Program-made: the position numbers and the translations under genes | The notes under the pieces: generated by a model | The model's input: the letters and a program-made list of their open reading frames with translations, nothing else | Databases searched by the model: none | Told to the model about the DNA's origin: nothing | Part shown: positions 10,913 through 25,000 of the stretch, in pieces | Layout: each line of letters starts with the position of its first letter | How positions within the stretch are numbered: position 1 is the first letter of the stretch | Origin: Cydia pomonella | Taxonomy: Eukaryota > Arthropoda > Insecta > Lepidoptera > Tortricidae | Direction: 5' to 3' | Assembly (NCBI RefSeq): GCF_033807575.1 | Contig: NC_084707.1 | Span: forward strand, 20,919,888 to 20,983,887 | DNA: 64,000 nucleotides

Positions 10913-13900
10913 TTTCTTTATTTTTTATCGACGATTGTCGATAAATTGCCCCTTGATCATTAGACTTTTTAAGAAGTTAATTAAAAAATAATTCCGGATT
11001 TTCGATAAGTATACTACTTGATGTTAGAGTCTTCTTGGGTCTTCCCAAGTCTACATTATTTAATTCATTTAAAATGTCGCCTTACCAAACGTCGGTTGCA
11101 TTAACGCCGCCGTTAAAGCGTTCCCTAAATTTTGTTGTACTTATACATAGTTTCATAATTCACTACTGACTGACTGACGTCGATTAGTCCCCTGGTTGGT
11201 GCTGTTCCTAAATAATCAGACCAGTCCAAGATACAATCAAACCTTATCACACATCCGCCAACATTGGCCCCAACATTGGCTCATTGTCTTGCAAGGTGTA
11301 TGACCGACGCGAACGGCGGAACGGGGAGGGCGCCTCGCTTCGCTGGGTCTGCATTCCCATTCATAAAACCAGTTTACATCGGACCTACTTACTAACACTT
11401 TTAATCGAACTCAAGGCTTAAGTAATGCTGGTATTTCCGATGGCTTGGCGATGGTAGCGAGGGCGCCCCGCTTCGCTGCGCATGCGAGATAATGACATTG
11501 TTTTTTGAGCAATCATATCTCACTGCTCGACAATTAGAACGTTCTTAGTTCCTTCAGTGACTTTTTAAATAAGAAATAGTATGGTTTTAGATTGCGAAAT
11601 GGTTTATACTGATTTAGAAAGGTTTTTAAGACTTTTAGGTTATTTTTTATTATAAATTAGGTAGCTACATTACAATAGTAAATTAATGTAGTGTGTATAG
11701 TTAGTATACTTTTCATTGGTTTAGGTTGTATGATGTCCGGAAGTAAGACGAATAAGGTAGAGTATTATATGATATGAATGTATGGAATATTATGGAATAA
11801 AAGTATTTTATGCAAACACATGTAGATCCTAAAGTACTGAAAATATTAATCTGAAATATTTTACATTGATTTATGCAATAGGTTCATGGTTCAAGTTTAT
11901 GATAAAAAGAAAATTAAGGATTGGGGGTGAAAGTTTGTAAGGAAGAATAAAAAATAAAAACAAAATGTACACCAATTAAGCACACAACAAGCATTAAAAC
12001 ATTTAACATATAGGTATTATTAAAATAAAAATGGAGGACAATGCGAGGAAGATGATATTTAAACTTATGTTTAGGCAGTCGAAATCCATCGAAATATAGG
12101 TAGCGGAGCGTAACTACACGGTCTAGCCAAAATAACAATTGGACATCGACAAACGAAAAGAGAAAATGTATCAGCATGACAGATGCTAAGAGAAGTCACG
12201 CAATTATTTCCATACATTGTTCAATTTTGATTGGTGTTTTCTATCACCGATTGTCATCCTGCGACCTAGTCCCAGAAAAAAAGATAGCAAAGGAGTCAAA
12301 CACAAAACTGTGTTCCTATAGACATGCCCAAAAGTACAGTTCTGTACAGTTCTGACGAACACACAAGTTTTCTCTCCTGTGGACCATACTTAACAGCTTG
12401 TGGGCATGTTGGTAATGATTTTATCAGCACTTATCTGAATAAAAGGAGTACCTTTTCATGTGGATAAGGGTTAATAACAAAATTAACCCATAAACCCTTA
12501 ACTTTTGGGTATGACTACTTACAGAAAAGTTTTGTGTTTGTCCCAAAAAGCGATGGCTTCCGTACAACATAGCGCAACCTTTTTAGAAAATCTACATGTT
12601 GAACTTCTCCAGACGCGTTATCTACCTACTTCTTTCTGAATGTACTATTAGGCAAAAAATACAGAATTAAAATATTTTATTTTATGCCTGAGCACTGAAT
12701 GATCAGTCAGTTCAGTCCAAATTTCGGGACAGGTCGATAGTAAACAAGGTGACAAATTGTATATGTTTAAACAAACTTACATTATATTTAGGCAGTCGAA
12801 ATCCATTGAAACAGAGGTAGCAGAGCATAACTAGACGGTCTGGTGCGCTCGCGCAGCCACGCGCCGGCGCCGCCCATCGAACATCGATCAATTTTGAATT
12901 AACACAGGCAGTGATAGGTGTGATGTTCCAGTTTGTTAGGTAGCTGCATTATATCGTGTTTCGTGGCAAGAGTTTTTCCAAATTGATTTGTTTTAGAGCC
13001 GATACTCTAGAAAATTTATATCATATCTTTAACTGTCTAAATCTGAACGAAATGAACGCGCGAATTATCATTAAATTTTAGAACTATACGGTGTCTCACT
13101 GCTGAGAAAAGGTTTTGAGCAATCTCCGGCCAGTCGTTGAGATATGCGTCCAGGTCTCTCGTCAAGTATTCTTATATCGGTTAGATGTACGTTCAAATTG
13201 ACCTGCCGGTCTAAACTACTGACGTGCTGTCGAAAAGTTTCTATAACTGCGAAACTTCTACATGATAAATTTCAGAACATCAAATTTTTTGTATGAGGAT
13301 CGAAATTTTTTCACTTCCAAAGTGAAAGTTCCCGAGAAATTTTCCAACTTTTTGGGAACTTTCCGCAACTCGCACAGCACAACTCATGTGGCCTATATTT
13401 TCATGGAAATCTGGTGTTTATGGTGGTACTGCTACACTCTATCCACTGTACAGTATTGTACTGTAATACATCACCTGATATCTGAAAGAACATAAAAAAT
13501 CTCTAAATGATATACCAAATATCCTTATCACTTAGATAATACTTAATCTAAAATATGGGAGCCGGGTCCTTCCTTTCGTGAGTACCAAGATAATTATAAA
13601 AACAATTGATTGAAGAACTAATATAATCAAAAAAATTGGGTTGTACTAAGTAAGTAATAAGTAGTAGTAAGTAGTTTCTCTAACTTATGTTATACACCGT
13701 GGTTTTTTTTAATTCCGTTAATTTCAAGGGTGCATCCCTGAGCTTAAATTAAGTAACTTTCTCTAAGACACCGGTATTCTAATTAACTCCATTTCGGAGA
13801 TAATTACTAATTAATTTTTATCTTATAAGGCCCTTACGAGCGTGTACACTTGCATTAGGGCCTGTTTACATATTGATTAGTGTTTAGTACGAGTTCATAC

Positions 13901-16067
13901 ATTTGCTACATATTTCACAGTTTTCAATTGTTTGGTTGAGTTAGATGTAATGCCCGTGTTACAACAACCCTATATGCAACATTTAATTACTTTTTATAAG
14001 AATAAAAAAAAAAAAAAAAAAATTTACATTGACTATGCCATTGAGTTTCCTTGAACGTACTTACCGATACCCCGAAGTTAACGGAATTCAATAAAAACGC
14101 GGTGTACCTATATCTAGGGGATTTCTTTATAATCCTAAAATATTTGGAAAAGCCTGTTTGGACACACCTGTACATTTTAGTAGATGAAATCAATATTCAA
14201 AATTAAGGCACCTATTGAAAATAAAGTCAAATAGGTTGAAATAACTTATCTTTACAGTACATATGGTGCTACTTTACCGCACTAGTGCGAAAATTAGCAT
14301 ATTACGTTACTGTGTCGAACATTTAAATGGTCATATGTACTGTAAAACGTTGTACGATACATGTGCGGATAGGTAATTCGCAACTCGTGTCGATTTAAAA
14401 CACTCCCTTCGGTCGTGTTTTAATTTATCGCCACTCGTTTTGAATTTCCTATTTTTCGCACTTGTATCGTAATGTACTATTGTAATACATATTACTGTAT
14501 GTACCTAAATGTTATATCTTTACGCGATTATGTGGTGTAATGCCATAATACTAACTGTAGTTTGGTATAGGATATCGCCGAATTTGACGTAAGTATCTAC
14601 CTAATTAAAAAGGTCATTGATCTCAGCACGTTCCATTGCCATATGCATAAATATTTCTTACAATTCCTTCCCAACTTACCCAAACAGTTAAGTGTGGCGC
14701 TGTCTTGAATACGTAATTGTGAAATTAATATGGAGATAAATTAGTTCAACTTTTGGCCACCGGTCAAGAAGATGGTCCAGTTAATGCAATCAGGAAACGA
14801 CAATTGGATTATGTGGCTAGATGAGACGACCCCGTCGAGGGTTGTCAATCATAGACAAATATAAACGAATACGATACTTATGTTAAGTTCTACAGAACTC
14901 CCAACAACAGCTAAGTAGGAGCATAGAATTCAGTGTGTCGAAAATGTTTCTAGAGGCCATTATTGAATTAACAAGTGCGACTCGCCCACCGAGGGTTTCG
15001 TACAAATTGAACAATTTTTTTTTTTGCTTTTTTCTTTATTTTTTACAAATGTATACTTTTCAGTATTTTCCCTATATTTGTAATAAAAGACAATATTATT
15101 CCTTAAATTTTATAGTTCTAGGTCAACGGGAAATACCCTATAAATTTTGATTACATTGAGTGTCGAATTTTACGTTTTTTGCGGCAAATCGGCCGCATCT
15201 TTTTTACGATAAATTTTTTTACAGCTTCAAGTGAATGTAGACCTGAGGTACAATCTCACTAACCCGGCACTAATGCTGACACAAGCGGGCCGGATTACTG
15301 GAAAATTCGGATAACTGGAAGTTAGAGCAAATCTGATTATTTGATTGATGTGTTTTTTGGTATGTCCAAGCAATATACTAAATTCAAAGAAAATTTTACT
15401 GTTATCTGGAGTAAAATTTATTTATTTATAAAGATATTCAATAGTGATAATGCAAGCGCAAATAGTAAATTTGAGCATAGAATGATCAGTTGCAACCATA
15501 TTTTAGTTTAGTGCCGGATTACTGGGCGTGCCGGACCATCGAACTGCCGGATTATTGAAATTTTAAGAGCTGGAAGGTACCTATTTATCTACTCGAAGTA
15601 GGTAATTGTGAATAAATAGGTAATAAATTCATCATTATACTGCGAGGAAGACTTGTACACATATACGCTTCTATATACATGCTTACCAAGAATTAAATAA
15701 AAAAGCTCGAAATCTATTTTGAAATCCAAAACAATTGTATATGACACAAAAAAAAATTAAGAAAGATTTATTATTTTTCAATTTAATTCGATTGGTCGGT
15801 TTTTCGGTTTATGAAGAATACAAATATCCGCAGGATAAAGTCAGTTCCGTTTGTGACGACCCTGTTAAATACACTATGTTATCTTTTTAATAGAATCAAA
15901 GTGTGTCATGTCATACAGGTCGCATAATATCGCTGCGCTCTCGGCCGCTGACACACGAGAGCGCTCCGCGGTCCATCACTTGATAAATTAAAAAAGTAAT
16001 TTAAAAACAAACTGCCGCGCTAATACAAGTGTTTTTTTTTTCTGATCTGTGGTGTTCTTACATTTGG
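10913..16067. other. Gene-free stretch upstream of the glucosidase gene
   Basis: About 5 kb without a supported coding exon. It holds a pair of roughly 60-bp direct repeats (12067-12130 and 12789-12850, 'ggcagtcgaaatccatcgaa'), a poly-A run (14006-14022), a decayed fold-back element at about 14254-14490 ('ttcgcaactcgtgtcgattt' block) and a region with repeated 'gccggattactg' (15245-15550) that looks like a decayed DNA transposon. The 5' UTR and promoter of the glucosidase gene must lie near its right end, but no core promoter motif was clear. Confidence 0.5.
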
Positions 16068-19000
16068 ATGTGGAACTTTTTGGCGCGTAACAAGCAGGTG
16101 GCGGCGATGCTGGGCGTTTTGGCTTTAGCGGCCGTTGTGGTGGTAGTATTGACCACAAAAGGCGCCGGCTCTAGTATGGTGGAAAATGGCCCAGAGGAAG
16201 CAGAGGATGTTAGTGATGACCCGTATATTTTTTCTACTCATAGGTACGTTAATTCGGTACACAATACTTAAAAAAATAGTATTCATAGTGAAAACCTATT
16301 CCGGGTTCCGTTGTCAATTAGGAACCCTTATAGTTTCGCCATTCCGTCTGTCTGTCTGTCCGCCCGCGGGTTAGCTCACTGGCCATTAGTGCTAGCAAGC
16401 TGAGGCATGGGTACGTATGTAGGTATATAAACTAATCGCGCCGAAAAAATGGTAAAATTAAAAATAGAATAAATATTTTGGGTATCCATGCGCAAAGCGG
16501 CGCTGTTTTTTTTTATTCGCTTTATTCCTATGGTGCAAGGTGGCGTCGTATAGGTCTTTCACAACGAATATGGTCTTTTCTTTGGCTATATAGATATTTT
16601 TGGATATAATCGCTTAGGAAGGAAAATATGTGTCTCCCCCTCTAACACAAGAAACCCATTGTTCAAAAAATATGAAAATACCTAAAGCTAAACGACGGTT
16701 AAAAATGAAAACTATAACAAATATGATCGATTAACCCATTTATGAGTTTTCGCAAAAAATCTTCCCCCTTCTTAGTAAATAGACGTATCAGAGCAGTGTT
16801 GCAAAGATACCCCCTTTGCTTGTTATTATGTATTACAAATTCACCAGCGGTTGGTTGCCGCAAAACTAACTGGCAACTGAGATCATAATTCTATCTCCTT
16901 TACGCTTGTTAAGACCAGCCCAGAGTGAAAGAGATGGCATTAGTTTTGCGGCAAGTATAGTATAGTCTTACCTGACTGGGCCCAAGTGCTTTGAACAATT
17001 TTTTAATACTACGTCGGTGGCAAACAAGCATACGGCCCGCCTGATGGAAAGCGGTTACCGTAGCTTATGGACGCCTGCAACTTCTGAGGTGTTACATGCG
17101 CATTTTCGACCCTAACACCCCGCACCATCGTTAAGTTTACTCGTCAAAATACCTACACAACACATTTTTTTACAGTTCTATAAGTTATAACTAACGAATG
17201 AATGCACTAAAAATGAATAACAGTTTCATAATATTTAAAAAAAATAACTTGAGCGGCGAATATTTTATCTTTCTTTACTAATTTTAATGGCATCCAATCT
17301 TTATTAAAACTTCAAGTTACTTTAATGTTGGTATAAGAAATATCATCAAATTAAGAACATTTGAATCTCTTCGTCCACTTAAAGTAATGTGACATTAGAA
17401 TAAAAATGGCCGCAACACATTAAAATGAGCAGAGATAATGTATATAATGATGATGGACAAAGTGAGTCACGTGCTGGAATTTATTTATCGTATCATATTT
17501 TATACCTATTTAGGGTTTGCATCGAATTCGCTTAATATTGTTGTGTGGATATTACTGGCGGCGCGTCAAAAGATATTCGTGTTTAATTTGTATTTTGGCA
17601 TCTACAATCTACATCGTTTATCTTTAAACGTGCAATTCTTGTATATAAATATAATCATATGTATATGTATATTTCGGGGATATCGGAAACGGCTCCAATG
17701 GTTTAATGAAATTTATTATATGGCGATTTTCGGGGGATCTATCATCATCATGATTTTTTTTTGTTATTCTCTTGTCGGTGGAGTATCTTCCAGCTTTTCC
17801 TATCTTGCGCCAACTCTTTGACTTTTTGATACGACACGACCCCTACTTTTTCTTTCGCTTGGTCTAAGTAACTGCGTCTGGGTTTTCCTCTACCTCGCTT
17901 ACGTGCTATCCGCCCCTCCAGGATAGTTTTCCTCTACCTCGCTTGCGTGCTATCCGCCCCTCCAGGATAGTTTTCCTCTACCTCGCTTGCGTGCTATGCG
18001 GCCCTCCAGGATAGTTTTCCTCTACCTCGCTTGCGTGCTATCCGCTCCTCCAGGATAGTTTTCCTCTATCTCGCTTGCGTGCTATCCGCCCCTCCAGGAT
18101 AGTTTTCCTCTACCTCCCTTGCGTGCTATCCGCCCCTCCAGGATAGTGTTAAGGAAGTGATCGTGTCGTATTAAAGGTCCAATCATTTTTCCGCTCATAT
18201 ATCTGGGAGAACGCGCATTTTTGAGTTGTTATATAGGATGTTTATTTAGTCACCTACGATAATTTTCGGGCTGAATATATACCTAGATGGGATGGGACCA
18301 ATGCCTAAATCACGAAAAAAAATGTAATCTTCCATAGCAAATGTCAAGGTCAGACAGACAAAATGTATGAAAGAGCCAATTTTTTTTTGTCGAGATTTTG
18401 GGGTTGGTCCCATACTAAAAGTTGAGCTATACAATATTCACCCCGTTAATTATTGCAAGTCACAAAATAAACATCATGTATGTTTTACGAGCAAAGCTCG
18501 GTCTCCCAGGTATTTTGCTTTAGTTGCCAGTATATTGTAACAAAATTTAGTTAAATGGTTAGAAAATGAGCCACCCATTATAGAAATGTGGAATTCAAAA
18601 AATTATATTGAGATTATAAAAAAATACAAGGCTCCAAAGTCTAAAAAAATATTTTTTTTGTCTTCCAAAAATAGAAAAAAAAATGGTACCATACGATTCC
18701 ATACATTTTAATGAAAAATAATTTGTATGACAACTATACATACGCAATATTTCAGAGTCAAAATGGCAATTTCCTTGATCTTCCATGCATTTAGGACAGA
18801 CTTATATGATGTGACGTCACATCACATTATCATTTTGTTAGAGGCGTTTCAATCGTAGAGTGCGGGCGTCAGACTTTAACTCTCATTTCTGATCTTCGTG
18901 TTGCTTAAATGCCATGAGTCCCATATAGACATTTGATCCTCAGGAAAATCAAGATCGTTTGACATTATTTACAAAAAACTGTCAAGTAGCCAATTTCAAT

Positions 19001-22000
19001 TCAAGTTAATTTTATTCAAGTACCAAAGATCATTTTTAGGGTTCCGTAGCCAAATGGCAAAAAACGGAACCCTTATAGATTCGTCATGTCCGTCTGTCTG
19101 TCCGATTCTGTCACAGCCACTTTTTTCCGAAACTATAAAAGCTATACTGTTCAATCTTGGTAAGTAGATGTATTCTATGAACCGCATTATGATGTTTACA
19201 CAAAAATAGAAAAAAAACAATAAATTTTGGGGGTTCCCCATACTTAGAACTGAAACTCAAAAAATCTTTTTTCATCAAACCCATACGTGTGGAATATCTA
19301 TGGATAGGTCTTTAAAAATGATATTGAGGTTTCTAATATCATTTTTTTCTAAACTGAATAGTTTGCGCGAGAGACACTTCCAAAGTGGTAAAAAGTGTGT
19401 CCCCCCCCCCGTAACTTCTAAAATAACAGAATGAAAAATCTAAAAAAAATATATGATATACATTGCCATGCAAACTTCCACCGAAAATTGGTTCGAACGA
19501 GATCTAGTAAGTAGTTTTTTTTTAATACGTCATAAAAATTTAAAAAAAAATTTTTTTCATCAAACCCATACGTGTGGGGTATCTAAGGATAGGTCTTCAA
19601 AAATGATATTTAGGTTTCTAATATCATTTTTTTCTAAACTGAATAGTTTGCGCGAGAGACACTTCCAAAGTGAACAAAAGTGTGTCCCCCCCCCTGTAAC
19701 TTCTAAAGTAACGGAATGAAAAATCTAAAAAAAATATATGATATACATTACCATGCAAACTTCCAACGAAAATTGGTTTGAACCAGATCTAGTAAGTAGT
19801 TTTTTTAATACATCATAAATGGTACGGAACCCTTCATGGGCGAGTCCGACTCGCACTTGGCCGCTTTTTTTGTTAGTACAAATACGACTTATAAATTATA
19901 GTTAGTACTTACTCTATACATTATACAACGTAATTTTATGCATGTTATCCTATCCAGAATTTCAAGGCAGGAGACAATGGACCATTTTAATGTGCTAATG
20001 TCGATTATAATGTTCACTTTAATTGACAACTTTTTTCAGGTTTTGAAATACGACATATATTCGATTCTTTTACTATAATCAAGGTCAAGGTGTGTGCCTG
20101 TGTACAGGTGCAGCCGTAGGTGTAGTGATTATTGATGCATCAAGCGATGGTAATGCCATATCTCTTTCTGTTTCCTCAAATTAGGCCATGCATTACGCGA
20201 AACTACATTTTGTTTATAATCTTTAAGACGAAGCAAGGAGGATAATTGCGGATTTTATATAGATACACATTCAAAAGGGCTCTGCGACTGAATTCACAAA
20301 AAGCATAACTTATAAGCTACAGACCGAATTATAGTAAGACTTGATAGGTAAATTTATCTCCAGACTAAATATAGGTATCATCAACAGTCGTTCTACTCAG
20401 TTTATAGAAGGTAATAGACACATTTATCTCCATCAGAAAACTTTTATGACGTAGGAGGATGCCATCAAAGGCTTAAATTAGACTTCCGCTATAACCTTAG
20501 ATTAGTCAATCTAGCTCACACACCGAATACAGGTGAAGCTATTACGAGTCACCAAATTTCCATTCAAACGTTTTAGGAGACTAATTTAATCCACAGGCTA
20601 AAGTATTTACTTAACTTGGATTTAGATGCTCAATAGGCACTACATACTTTTTTATTTAATATTTTAATGGGGATTACGTCGACTGTAAAAAATAGAACAT
20701 AAGGATATTCAAGATTCAGTTATGAGATATGGTTATGGGTGATTCTATAACTAATGTTGTAGGTAAAATCTGTGGGTTTTTACAAAACGACAACTTTTGG
20801 GTTTGAAAGGCGTTGGTTATAATTATAAGAAAACAGAATTTGAAATAGAGGTGGATTTTCAAAGTAAGTACCTAAACTTTGTAGCCATAGTAAATTTACA
20901 GCCATCTTTCGACTCAAGATTAAAACTTTTAGAACACCATTTGACTTTGATTCTTATTCTTTCACTGATATGTGTTAAATTTGTTAAAAAGTAACGCTAT
21001 GTAATAGAGCATAGGCCAAATAAAAGGCATGGCGGAATCGTTTCGAGCGATGTCGCCATGATGGCGTTCTAAGTGTTTTAATCAAAGGTCGAAAGATGGA
21101 TTTAGTGTGGCTACAGTCTTTGACAATCCACTTCTATTTCAAATTATCTTTTTTATAAGTATCTAATTCTATTAATTGAGCCGTACATGATTTAGATGCT
21201 CAATAGGCACTAATTTTTTTATTTAAAATTTGAATGGGGATTACGTCGACTGTAAAAAATAGAACATAAGGATATTCAAGATTCAGTCATGAGATATGGT
21301 TATGGGTGATTCTATAACTAATGTTGTAGGTAAAATCTGTGGGTTTTTACAAAACGACAACTTTTGGGTTTGAAAGGCGTTGGTTATAATTATAAGAAAA
21401 CAGAATTTGAAATAGAGGTGGATTTTCAAAGTACCTAAACTTTGTAGCCATAGTAAATTTACAGCCATCTTTCGACTCAAGATTAAAACTTTTAGAACAC
21501 CATTTGACTTTGATTCTTATTCTTTCACTGATATGTGTTAAATTTGTTAAAAAGTAACGCTATGTAATAGAGCATAGGCCAAATAAAAGGCATGGCGGCA
21601 TCGTTTCGAGCGATGGCGCCATGATGGCGTTCTAAGTGTTTTAATCAAATGTCGAAAGATGGATTTAGTGTGGCTACAGTCTTTGACAATCCACTTCTAT
21701 TTCAAATTATCTTTTTTATAAGTATCTAATTCTATTAATTGAGCCGTACATGATTTAGATGCTCAATAGGCACTAATTTTTTTATTTAAAATTTGAATGG
21801 GGATTACGTCGACTGTAAAAAATAGAACATAAGGATATTCAAGATTCAGTCATGAGATATGGTTATGGGTGATTCTATAACTAATGTTGTAGGTAAAATC
21901 TGTGGGTTTTTACAAAACGACAACTTTTGGGTTTGAAAGGCGTTGGTTATAATTATAAGAAAACAGAATTTGAAATAGAGGTGGATTTTCAAAGTACCTA

Positions 22001-25000
22001 AACTTTGTAGCCATAGTAAATTTACAGCCATCTTTCGACTCAAGATTAAAACTTTTAGAACACCATTTGACTTTGATTCTTATTCTTTCACTGATATGTG
22101 TTAAATTTGTTAAAAAGTAACGCTATGTAAAAGAGCATAGGCCAAATAAAAGGCATGGCGGCATCGTTTCGAGCGATGGCGCCATGATGGCGTTCTAAGT
22201 GTTTTAATCAAATGTCGAAAGATGGATTTAGTGTGGCTACAGTCTTTGACAATCCACTTCTATTTCAAATTATCTTTTTTATAAGTATCTAATTCTATTA
22301 ATTGAGCCGTACATGATAATTCGATTTGAAATATATTTCGATTCGAAAATAAACAAGAACTAAGTATAAGGATAATTTATAATCATAATATTTTCCCGCG
22401 TGTAACTGTTTATTCACCGACAAAGTGATACCTAACTTGATATCGACACACTATCAGGGTTATTGGGGACGTCCCGTCATCTATTGTTTTTAAGACAGAA
22501 TTGCCAAACATTATCGAAAGAATAGTATGTCATATTATATGATGATAACTTGACAGTTGTGTGTATTGCATGTTCAGTAGGGCTATGATGGTCGGCTGTT
22601 TATCGTTTGTCACCATGCTTGTCACGTTCTAACAAGTATGTAAGTGCGAAAATGACGGGCATAGTGACAAGCGATAAAAATGGAACCACGGTGCCACTGC
22701 AGTGATGGCACGGCAGTATTTTTATCGCTGTCACCATGCCTGTCACGTTCTAACAAGCATGTAAGTGCGAAAGTGACTGGTATAGTGACAAGCGATAAAA
22801 ATGGAACCATGGTTTAACCTAAAAGTGTAGGAATATTAATAAAAATATAATAAATGTTTACAGGCAAAAGCTTTTCTACAATCTCGTCCTATTTAAATTG
22901 CTTAATTTTACACACATTTACTGAGAATTGCAGTTTTAAATAAACTTATGTTTATTTGCGGCGCCTGTAAATATAATAGTAGCAAACACCCATACCGTTC
23001 CGGTTTTCTACTAAATTGTAGCTTTCGCAGAAACTTGGGTCTAATAACTGTATTTGATTTGCACAGTAGATAAGCTATGCACATTTGCACGTAATCGTAT
23101 AGTATTACATTTTATTTAAAGTTATATCTCTTCTGAGAATAGTTTTAATAGGTAGAATTAACGTGTACAGTCAATTGCAATAATACATATCATACACAAC
23201 AAAGGCCGCAAAAATATCTCGATCTTATTTGTAGAGCCATAAGATAAGATATTATTGTAGGTTACTGTACAATAACAGTTAAGATGAAAGGGGACGACCG
23301 CCCTGAAACCGCCTTTCCATACAAACGTAGTCCTCATTTTCCTTTCTGGATATTAAGATTATTGAAAATATTTTTACACAATTTGATGTGTTTTAATCAT
23401 AGCTTTTAAGCATGCCCGTTTGATATTTTCGTTTTTTTTTTCAATATAATAAGAAGTAGGAGCATTTAAAAATTTGTATGAAACCTGATTTCCGTTCCTA
23501 ACTTTTATAACTAACTTTTTTCATTTAATAGATATGACTAAAATACATAAAATACTGCAGCGGCTAAATGCGCCAAAAAGATCTTGTACCCTACAACTTC
23601 AAACATATTTGAGAATAAGGTCTCTTCTGTTATTAACGACCCAAATACATTGAGGACCGGTCTGGCCTAGTGAGTAGTGACCCTGCGTATGAAGCCGATG
23701 GTCCTGGGTTCGAATCCCGGTAAGGGCATTTACTTGTGTGATGAGCACAGATATTTTTGTTCCTGTGTCATGGATGTTTTCTATATATTGAAGTATTTGT
23801 ATATTATGGGTACTCATAATATACAAATACTTCAATATAGAAAACATCCATGACTCAGGAACAAATATCTGTGCTCATCACACAAATAAATGCCCTTGGC
23901 TTACCGTGCAACAACACAAGTCTTCTTGGCTTACCGTGCAACTAAGTCAATTTGTCTAAGAATGTCCCTATAATATTTATTATTATACATAAGTATATCA
24001 CTTTTGTGAAAAATTGTATCCCGCTTAGCTTTTATACTCTTTATTTTGTGATGTTTACAGGAAAGATGCGAACAAGTGAAGCATACAATAAAATGTATGA
24101 CCCAATAGTTTTACAAAAAATATTATATGAAACTATAGTGGTCGTATACGTCAACAGTTGGTATTCGAAATTATTTAACATAGTAATTCCTATGTAGACC
24201 TAGCACACAGCTAGCTGTAGCTATTACCTTTAGCACATAATGTCTACTATTGATGCGGACTGTACAATTAAATATCTTTATAAATTTTTCAATTAATAGA
24301 GGCGTGTTCAGATATTTGTGAGCACCTTGGCCACTCCCAATCTGAACACGCCTCTATTGTTAAAGCGCTAGAGAGCGTGTTCAGATATTTTTGAGCACCT
24401 CGGCCGCTCCGCTATATCTGATGGCGATGGCGACTATACACGATAATGTGAGGTATCTACGCAACAATTTTTACGCGTAGACAGAGCCAATGAATCTTTT
24501 TATCTTGAGTTACCTATAGATGAAATTTCCAAACCTACAATCGATTTCTCTTGTCTTAGTCCAAGTAGTATTCTCTAGTAAGTTATCGATGTGCAGTTCA
24601 TAGCAAAATCACGTTCATTTCACAGCCTGCCATCCGAAGATCGCTTCATGCCTTCCATAGGCAACGGGCACATAGCCACCAACATATTCTCCGACACCGT
24701 CTACCTCAACGGCCTCTACAATGGCCGCAAAGGCGAGAGCCACAGAGCCCGGATCCCCGCTTGGGCGAACGTGCGACTCAACTCGACGCTGACTCACCGA
24801 CCATTCGCCCCTGTGTATAGTTTGAATACAAGAGATGGTGTGTTTACTGTGAGAGTCGATAGGGACCGGTCCGTGGTAACGCAGAGGATATTCGCGCATA
24901 GGTTCTATACTAGAGCCATTGTTAATCAGATAGAAGTTACGTCGAAGACGTATGCCGGTAAGTGACAACAATTTTCATCAAGTTCAGTTCAGCAATTCTA

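Noticed and set aside
17438..17821. 127-codon hydrophobic ORF in glucosidase intron 1
   Set aside because: Composition follows AT-rich DNA, no family pattern, no splice signals, and it runs into a repeat block.
17883..18148. Regular repeats that could suggest a CRISPR array
   Set aside because: Units are contiguous 44-bp copies with no unique spacers, in a eukaryotic intron; it is a minisatellite.
21283..22043. Identical 65-codon ORFs in two places
   Set aside because: Identity results from the 563-bp tandem duplication, not selection on a protein.
24615..24971. 118-codon antisense ORF
   Set aside because: Shadow of glucosidase exon 2 on the opposite strand.
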